A stretch of 11,637 nt of DNA from Pseudomonadota bacterium. Lineage in GTDB: Bacteria > Pseudomonadota > Gammaproteobacteria > Burkholderiales > Burkholderiaceae. The DNA lies in NCBI GenBank assembly GCA_021778935.1, contig JAJYBQ010000052.1, positions 1 through 11,637 on the forward strand, read 5' to 3'. The position numbers and the translations under genes are program-made. Each line of letters begins with the position of its first letter. Within the stretch, counting starts at the first letter, position 1. The notes under the pieces were generated by a model that was not told the DNA's origin, searched no databases, and worked only from the letters and a program-made list of their open reading frames with translations. Below, one piece after another: positions 6,566 to 11,637 of this stretch.

Positions 6566-8986
6566 TCAAACAGCGTCCGCCGCTGCAGGCTCCGAAAGCC
6601 GATGCAAAAGGACTGTCACCACTGCACCACCCCGATCCCGGTTGACGATTTCGATCGTCCCGCCGTGCTCGTCAATAATCTTCTTCACCAAGGCCAGACC
6701 CAACCCCGTTCCATGCGGCTTCGTCGTGACGTACGGTTCGAACGCACGGCGAAGTATATTCGTCGGGAAGCCGGGGCCGTTGTCCTCGATGGAAAGGCGG
6801 ACCGCGGGCCGGGCTGCACCCGGCCCCGATCTGCCGGGTGGTGGGGCACGGACCACCTCGGTGCGTACGACCACCACCCCCGGCTGTTCCCGGCCGCGCC
6901 GATTTGCCTCGGCCACGCCAGCGATCGATTCGATGGCATTGCCGATCAGGTTGTGGATCACCTGCCGCAATTGCTCGGCGTCGGCCTCGACGAGCGGCAC
7001 CTCCGGATGCAGGCGCAGTGTAACCCGAGGAACCGCCTCCCCCCCATCGCCCGCCGCCGGGGGTGCGCCGTCCCCGTTTTTCGCGTCCGCGGCCGTTTCG
7101 GCGCCGTACATCGAGCCGATTTCCTCCACCAGCGCATTGATGTCGAGGGGGGCGAGGCGAGCCGCTGGCAGGCGGGCATAGTCGCGAAACTCGTCGACCA
7201 TGCGCTTCATCGCCGCGACCTGGTTGACGATCGTGGTGGTGCCGCGGTCGAGCACGGCGCGGTGCTCGTCGGGCAGCGCCGGCGCGAGCTTCATGCGCAG
7301 CCGTTCGGCGGCGAGCTGGATCGGCGTCAAGGGGTTTTTGATCTCGTGTGCGAGTCGCCGTGCCACTTCACCCCATGCGACGGCGCGCTGCGCGGAGATG
7401 ACCTGGGTGATGTCGTCGAACACCACGACGTACCCCAGTCCATCCTCCAGCGGCAGCCGCGATCCGCGCGCCAGCAGTGCCAACGGTTCTGCGCCGATGT
7501 CCGCACCGACGCGCGGCACGTGAATCTGCTGCTGCCAGGAATCCTTGGGTGTCGCAGCCAGCGCCTGGTCGTGGAACGCGCGGGAAACATCCTTCGCAAG
7601 CTGCGGCAGTTCGTCATGCAGGGACCGGCCGACGCGGGACGCCAGCGAGCTTCCGAGAATCCGCGCCGCGCCGTAGTTGGCGGTGACGATGGCGAAGTGC
7701 TGATCCAGGACGATCACGCCCGCAGAGAGGTTGGCGAGCAGCCGCTCCAGGTAGGCGCGCGCCGCTTCGAGTTGCCGTGAGCGGGTTTCTACGGCGTTGC
7801 GGGCCTCTTCCAACTGGCGTGTCATCGCGTTGAACGATTGTGGCAGCAGGTTGAGCTCGTCGTTGCCCCGGAATTCCCGCACCGGGCGGAAATCGCCTTC
7901 GGCCACCGCCTTCGTTCCGGCCGCCAGTTCCACCAGGGGTGCCGTCATCGCGCCGGCCAGCATCATGCCGGCGGCAATTGCGGCGAACACTGCCAGCAAT
8001 AGCGTGAGCGTCAGCGTCAGGCGGTAGATCCGCTGCAGGCCGAGCCGTGCCAGCGAACGCTCCTGGTAATCGCCGTAGCCGGTCTGCAGCGCTTGCGCGT
8101 TTGCCGCGATCGTCGGCGGAACCGCCTGGACGAGTTCGAGCAGGCGCGGTTCGTCGAGCCGAATCGAGCCCATTCCGGTCGAAGGCCGCAATCCGCCCCG
8201 TCGGTGGGCAGCCGGCGCGAACCGGTAGGACGCCCCCGATCCACCCAGGCCGGCGGGTTCGCCGGATTCGAAGGGCATGCCGGGGATCGGCACGATGACG
8301 CGGATACGCAGGCCCCTGCCGGGCTCGGTCGACAGCTCATCGCCTTCGATTGCCGCATACCCGCCGGTCGCGATGGCGCTGCGCAGGGCGCTTGCCGAGG
8401 GAAGGAAGTACGCAAGCTGGAATTTGCGGGCGGTGCTGGCCCAAACCACTTGGCCGCCTGCCCGCACGATCAGTGCCTGGTCGGCACCCGCCCGCTCGCG
8501 CAGGCGGGCCAGCGCGGCGCGCTGTTCCAGCCCGGGCGTATCGGCCAGTTCCTGTGCCATCGCGTGCGCCTTGGCATTGAGCTCTTCGCGTTGCGCCGCC
8601 AGCACGGCCCGCCCCAGCGCGAACCCGGATTCGAGCGCTCCCTCCACCTTGACGTTGAACCACGACTCGATCGAGCGCAGCAGGAATTGGGAAGAAACCA
8701 CATAGACCAGCACGCCCGGCAATACGCCCATTAGCGCGAATGCGATGGCAAATCGGGCCATCAGGCGTGCGCCGAACACCCGCGCGCGTACGCGTTGCAA
8801 CAGGCGCACCGCAAGTGCGGTGACGACCGTGAACAAAACGAGGGCGAGCGCGCCGTTCGCGGCCAGGAGAATGGGGTAATCCCGCTCGAATGCGCGCGAA
8901 TTGGCGCTTGCCGACATCAGGACGAAGAGCAGCACCCCGGCCAGGGCCAAGGCCCCGATGAGGGAGTACCGAAGAACGCGGGACAT
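6566..8986 (-). CDS. ntrY: NtrY-like sensor histidine kinase
   Basis: This inner-membrane sensor kinase (806 residues) is the presumed partner of the NtrX-like regulator. Membrane segments lie at about 7-26, 39-62 and 76-99, then a long extracytoplasmic region (about 100-322), a fourth segment (about 323-346), HAMP (about 345-397), PAS (about 410-530) and the kinase core. The phosphoacceptor is H547 in RRLAHEIKNPLTPIQ. The N-box is HNLIGNAIESI with N683, the G1 box is DNGPGF (735-740) and the G2 box is GTGLGLAL (759-766). Alanine/glycine/proline-rich inserts at about 631-655 and 711-727 lengthen the catalytic region. The ATG is at 8986; its upstream bases are pyrimidine-rich and have no Shine-Dalgarno. 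NtrY family members have been linked to nitrogen metabolism and to redox or envelope sensing; the signal here cannot be read from sequence. Confidence 0.92.
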   Translation of the reverse strand: MSRVLRYSLIGALALAGVLLFVLMSASANSRAFERDYPILLAANGALALVLFTVVTALAVRLLQRVRARVFGARLMARFAIAFALMGVLPGVLVYVVSSQFLLRSIESWFNVKVEGALESGFALGRAVLAAQREELNAKAHAMAQELADTPGLEQRAALARLRERAGADQALIVRAGGQVVWASTARKFQLAYFLPSASALRSAIATGGYAAIEGDELSTEPGRGLRIRVIVPIPGMPFESGEPAGLGGSGASYRFAPAAHRRGGLRPSTGMGSIRLDEPRLLELVQAVPPTIAANAQALQTGYGDYQERSLARLGLQRIYRLTLTLTLLLAVFAAIAAGMMLAGAMTAPLVELAAGTKAVAEGDFRPVREFRGNDELNLLPQSFNAMTRQLEEARNAVETRSRQLEAARAYLERLLANLSAGVIVLDQHFAIVTANYGAARILGSSLASRVGRSLHDELPQLAKDVSRAFHDQALAATPKDSWQQQIHVPRVGADIGAEPLALLARGSRLPLEDGLGYVVVFDDITQVISAQRAVAWGEVARRLAHEIKNPLTPIQLAAERLRMKLAPALPDEHRAVLDRGTTTIVNQVAAMKRMVDEFRDYARLPAARLAPLDINALVEEIGSMYGAETAADAKNGDGAPPAAGDGGEAVPRVTLRLHPEVPLVEADAEQLRQVIHNLIGNAIESIAGVAEANRRGREQPGVVVVRTEVVRAPPPGRSGPGAARPAVRLSIEDNGPGFPTNILRRAFEPYVTTKPHGTGLGLALVKKIIDEHGGTIEIVNRDRGGAVVTVLLHRLSEPAAADAV

Positions 8987-9025
8987 GGGGCAGAAACGGA
9001 GACGGAAGCGGGGGAGGATGCGCGG

Positions 9026-9652
9026 TCAATGCGATCCGGAGGCCGAGAGGGAACACGCCTCCCAGCCCGACGTCCAGCCCCAGTCGTGATCGGTGATCGC
9101 ATCGACCTGGAACGGCTTGGGCAGCATGGATGTGTCGAGCATCATGCGGATGCGGGCACGCACGTGCAGTACGCTGTCATCCAGCAGATCGGCGCCCCCG
9201 ACCCGCCAGTGCGTCACGCGCCGCATCGTCGCCACCGCTTGGTCCAGTGTGTCGAACGGCAGGGCCAACCCGCCCCGCGACAGGTGGTATTGGCGCGTCA
9301 GCGGGCTGTAGCTCAAGCGGTATTCGATCGTCCGGTCGAGCAGGTCTTTGTCGAACCAGTACCAGCGGGATCGTCGGATCTGAACTTCGATCCGGAAATA
9401 CAGGGCAACACCGTGATCGATGGCCGAGCGCAGCGACGGCGGCATGGCGAAGGCGAACTGGGCGTCGACGAAGGTTCCCGGGTCGCTCCCGTGCTGCACC
9501 GTCACCGTGGCCACTGCACCGTTGTCTTCGTTCGGAGACGCCTGCGCCGGGGCGCCCGGTAGCGAAAACACCGCGGCGCAGGCAAACGCGAGCGCGCAGC
9601 GGCGATAGGTCGCCGCGCACGCCCGGGCGTCAAACCTTTTCCAGCAGCGCAT
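9026..9652 (-). CDS. DUF4390 domain-containing secreted protein
   Basis: This 208-residue protein has a signal peptide: a basic stretch (ATYRRC), a hydrophobic core (ALAFACAAVFSLPG) and an APAQA-S site near residues 38-39. The mature part shows DUF4390 features: VALYFRIEVQIRRSRWYWFD (83-101), a central RLSYSPLTRQYHLS, and a C-terminal LDTSMLPKPFQVDA followed by W191 and W197. The start is the ATG at 9652, which overlaps the last 23 bases of rsmB in another frame. It is the only in-frame ATG giving a complete signal peptide; a GTG at 9571 would cut into it. The domain has no established function. Its fixed place between rsmB and ntrY in betaproteobacteria, with export to the periplasm, suggests a possible role with the sensor kinase, but this is inference. 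Confidence 0.88.
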   Translation of the reverse strand: MRCWKRFDARACAATYRRCALAFACAAVFSLPGAPAQASPNEDNGAVATVTVQHGSDPGTFVDAQFAFAMPPSLRSAIDHGVALYFRIEVQIRRSRWYWFDKDLLDRTIEYRLSYSPLTRQYHLSRGGLALPFDTLDQAVATMRRVTHWRVGGADLLDDSVLHVRARIRMMLDTSMLPKPFQVDAITDHDWGWTSGWEACSLSASGSH

Positions 9653-11000
9653 AGAAGAAACCGTCCTGGAATACCGGCTGTTTGCTGTAATCGAATTCCA
9701 TCGGCGCGGTCTGTGCGCTACGGGGCAGCAACTGCCACCCGCCGGGCTCGCCCTGCCGCAACGGAACGACCCGGGCGTCGGGATGGCGCTCGACAAACGA
9801 CGAACCTTGCTGTCGCCCCTCCTCCGGAAAGAGGGAGCAAACCGCGTAGAGCAATCTACCAGTCCGCGCGAGGAGGGGCCACAAGGCATCCAGCAATTTC
9901 GCCTGTTGCGTTGCCAATTTCGCAACATCTCCCGGACGCCGCAACCATACGATATCGGGGTGGCGGCGCACGATCCCGGACGCGGTGCAGGGGGCGTCGA
10001 GCAGGATGCGGTCGTATGGCCGGCCGTCCCAGAACCGCCCTGCGCTTCGCGCGTCGGTCACCAGCACGCGCGCGCGTGGCCCGGACAATGCCAGCCGCTG
10101 GAGGTTGGACTCGATTCGGCGCGCACGCTCCGGGTCGCGCTCTACGGCGTCGACGGAACAGTCGACGAGCTCGAGCAGGTGTGCAGTTTTGCCACCGGGT
10201 GCCGCGCAGGCGTCCAGCACCCGCATCCCCGGCGCGACCCCGAGCAGGGGCGCGGCAAGCTGGGCTCCTGCATCCTGCACCGAAACCCAGCCTTCGAGAA
10301 ATCCCGGGATGCGATCCACCGGCAACGCACGATGCAGCCAGACACCCGACTCGCTGGCCCGACTTGCCGCCAACCCCTCTGCCGCCAACCGATCGAGATA
10401 GGCGGAAACCGTCGTTCTGCGCCGGTTGACGCGCAGCACCAGGGGCGGCTCTTCGTTCTGGGCGCCAAGAATTTCCTGGGTCCGGCGTGCGCCGTATTCC
10501 CGGTGCAGCCGAGCCAGCCACCAGGGCGGTACATTGCCGTGCCGCGCCGGATCCTGCTCGGCCTCCTGTACGAGTTCTTCCCGGCGGCGCAGGAACTCGC
10601 GCAGCAACGCATTCAGGAATCCCGCGGCCGCCGCAGTTGTTTCGCGCGCGCGCGCCGCGCGCACGGCCTGATCGACCAGGGTGAAGTCGGGATAGGCTTC
10701 GGCAAGCAACTGCGCCGCGGATACGGAGAACAGGGCGCGCACATCGGGGTCGGGTGGGCGGTGTGCAAGCTTGGCCAACAGGAATTCCGTCACCGCGAAC
10801 CGACGGACCGCGGTGGTCGTAACGTCGCGCAGGGCGCCGGCCAGCGCGGGAGAGGCGCCCCGGCTCGTTTCCAGGGCTGCATCCAGCGCCCGGTCCAGCG
10901 ATTGTCCGGCCAGAAAGCAGGACCACGCTTGTGCCGCGAGCGTCAGCACGCGGCCGAGCGGGGGACTCGCGGCGAGGTTGGCCGCTGACATCGGCTCCAT
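9630..11000 (-). CDS. rsmB: 16S rRNA (cytosine-967 C5) methyltransferase RsmB
   Basis: RsmB (456 residues) methylates C967 of 16S rRNA with S-adenosylmethionine. The N-terminal NusB-like helical domain covers about 15-140 (TEFLLAKLAH, LVDQAVRAAR, GFLNALLREFLRR). The Rossmann methyltransferase domain follows with LDACAAPGGKT (262-272) for SAM binding, D317 in VTDAR, LDAPCTASG with C338, and LLYAVCSLFPEE with C388. These two cysteines match the product-release and nucleophilic cysteines of the family. I chose the ATG at 11000 because the fmt stop overlaps it by one base (TGATG), indicating coupling. The frame stays open upstream into fmt to 11138, but those residues are arginine/proline-rich and are an overlap artefact. 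The stop is overlapped by the DUF4390 gene. Confidence 0.95.
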   Translation of the reverse strand: MEPMSAANLAASPPLGRVLTLAAQAWSCFLAGQSLDRALDAALETSRGASPALAGALRDVTTTAVRRFAVTEFLLAKLAHRPPDPDVRALFSVSAAQLLAEAYPDFTLVDQAVRAARARETTAAAAGFLNALLREFLRRREELVQEAEQDPARHGNVPPWWLARLHREYGARRTQEILGAQNEEPPLVLRVNRRRTTVSAYLDRLAAEGLAASRASESGVWLHRALPVDRIPGFLEGWVSVQDAGAQLAAPLLGVAPGMRVLDACAAPGGKTAHLLELVDCSVDAVERDPERARRIESNLQRLALSGPRARVLVTDARSAGRFWDGRPYDRILLDAPCTASGIVRRHPDIVWLRRPGDVAKLATQQAKLLDALWPLLARTGRLLYAVCSLFPEEGRQQGSSFVERHPDARVVPLRQGEPGGWQLLPRSAQTAPMEFDYSKQPVFQDGFFYALLEKV

Positions 11001-11637
11001 CAACGCGCTTTTTCCGTGTTGTCCAACTCGGGCGCTGGAGCCCCGGGCAGTGTCGTTCCGACGGGGAGCGGAACCGCGGCGAGAAACTCCCGCGCGTCGA
11101 TCCGCCGGCCGCCGGGGCGCTGGAGCCGGGTGATGCATAGAGCGCCATCGCCGGTCGCGACCACCAGACCATCGGAGTCTGCGGCAAGCACCGTGCCGGG
11201 AGCTGGGAGCGCCGCTCCGGTCGGGTGGTCAACCGGGTGTGCAAGCCAGAACTTGACGGTCTGTCCGGCGATGCCGCCGCACGCGCCGGGGAAGGGGTCG
11301 AAGGCCCGGATGCGCGCCGCGAGGCGGACGGCGGACTCCTGCCAATCGAGCCACGCCTCGTCTTTGCGGACCTTGACTGCATAGGTGACGCCTTCGGCCG
11401 GTTGCGGCTGCGGTCGGATCTCGCCGCGCGCAAGCGCGCGCAGGGTCTCCACCACCAGTCGCCCCCCCAGATCCGCCAGCTGCTCCGTCAGCATGCCCGT
11501 CGAGATGTCGGACGGGATGTCGATCGACTTCCAGCGCAGCATCGGCCCGGTGTCCAGGCCGGCGTCCATCTGCATGATGGTGATGCCGGTGCGGACGTCA
11601 CCCGCTTCGATTGCGCGCACCACCGGCGCGGCGCCCC
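11000..11637 (-). CDS. fmt: methionyl-tRNA formyltransferase Fmt (C-terminal two thirds; 5' end outside the window)
   Basis: Fmt formylates initiator Met-tRNA with 10-formyltetrahydrofolate before translation initiation. About 211 codons are visible, entering mid-protein at GAAPVVRAIEAGDVRTGITI. The motif MQMDAGLDTGPML and TEQLADLGGRLV complete the catalytic formyltransferase domain. The C-terminal OB-like tRNA-binding domain begins near AVRLAARIRAFDPFPGA and includes VKFWLA, PGTVLA and ITRLQRPGGRRIDAREFL. E. coli Fmt has 315 residues, so about 100 N-terminal residues, including the catalytic Asn-His-Asp region start, lie beyond the right edge. The stop codon shares one base with the rsmB start. 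The usual partner def would be expected further upstream. Confidence 0.95.
   Translation of the reverse strand, partial: GAAPVVRAIEAGDVRTGITIMQMDAGLDTGPMLRWKSIDIPSDISTGMLTEQLADLGGRLVVETLRALARGEIRPQPQPAEGVTYAVKVRKDEAWLDWQESAVRLAARIRAFDPFPGACGGIAGQTVKFWLAHPVDHPTGAALPAPGTVLAADSDGLVVATGDGALCITRLQRPGGRRIDAREFLAAVPLPVGTTLPGAPAPELDNTEKAR

Noticed and set aside
6557..7780. Plus-strand open frame of about 407 codons opposite the ntrY kinase core
   Set aside because: It is a complement of GC-rich coding sequence, with no family resemblance seen.
10643..10655. Alternating CG run (possible Z-DNA)
   Set aside because: It is 13 bases only and is explained by arginine/alanine codons of rsmB in GC-rich DNA.
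9783..10988. Plus-strand open frame of about 400 codons opposite rsmB
   Set aside because: It is an antisense shadow of an intact rsmB and has no recognisable protein features.
9856..11433. Minus-strand open frame of about 525 codons spanning fmt and rsmB in another frame
   Set aside because: It overlaps two confidently identified genes on the same strand and gives an arginine/proline-rich product.

Overview
This is a G+C-rich chromosomal window (about two thirds G+C by eye) from a betaproteobacterium, most likely Burkholderiales. Four things suggest this: the gene order fmt-rsmB-DUF4390-ntrY-ntrX, the order kdsD-kdsC-lptC, an NtrX-type regulator without the sigma-54 AAA+ domain, and a BPSS1780-type membrane protein. 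All are typical of Burkholderia/Bordetella relatives. No tRNA, rRNA, CRISPR array, insertion sequence or phage gene was seen. The window is core-genome in character, not an island.

Right-hand block (positions 5823 to 11637, minus strand, read right to left). The partial fmt (initiator Met-tRNA formyltransferase) is followed by rsmB (16S rRNA m5C967 methyltransferase), a secreted DUF4390 protein, the histidine kinase ntrY and its response regulator ntrX. The genes overlap (fmt/rsmB by 1 base, rsmB/DUF4390 by 23 bases) or are separated by 17 to 39 bases, so they look like one transcription unit joining initiation and ribosome maturation to an envelope-sensing two-component system.

Centre (2734 to 5822). 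uvrA, the damage-recognition ATPase of nucleotide excision repair, lies on the same strand 69 bases after ntrX. Its ATPase, zinc and UvrB-binding parts look intact. However, the roughly 100-residue insertion domain of signature domain I is replaced by a 26-residue linker, giving 846 residues against about 940 in E. coli. Directly after uvrA lies a remnant of a diguanylate cyclase gene. It has pieces of the GGDEF domain but has lost the GG[D/E]EF catalytic core, and probably the segment before the metal-binding aspartate.

Left-hand block (1 to 2733). kdsD, kdsC and the start of lptC (minus strand) form the Kdo synthesis and lipopolysaccharide export cluster; they overlap or nearly abut. Divergent from kdsD is a plus-strand gene for a polytopic membrane protein of the BPSS1780 family. 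It converges on the diguanylate cyclase remnant. The 227-base divergent spacer contains a short dyad and weak promoter-like elements.

No new multi-gene system is evident. The two best leads are the insertion-domain-less UvrA and the adjacent decayed c-di-GMP gene, which together make 2.8 to 5 kb a patch rich in deletions.
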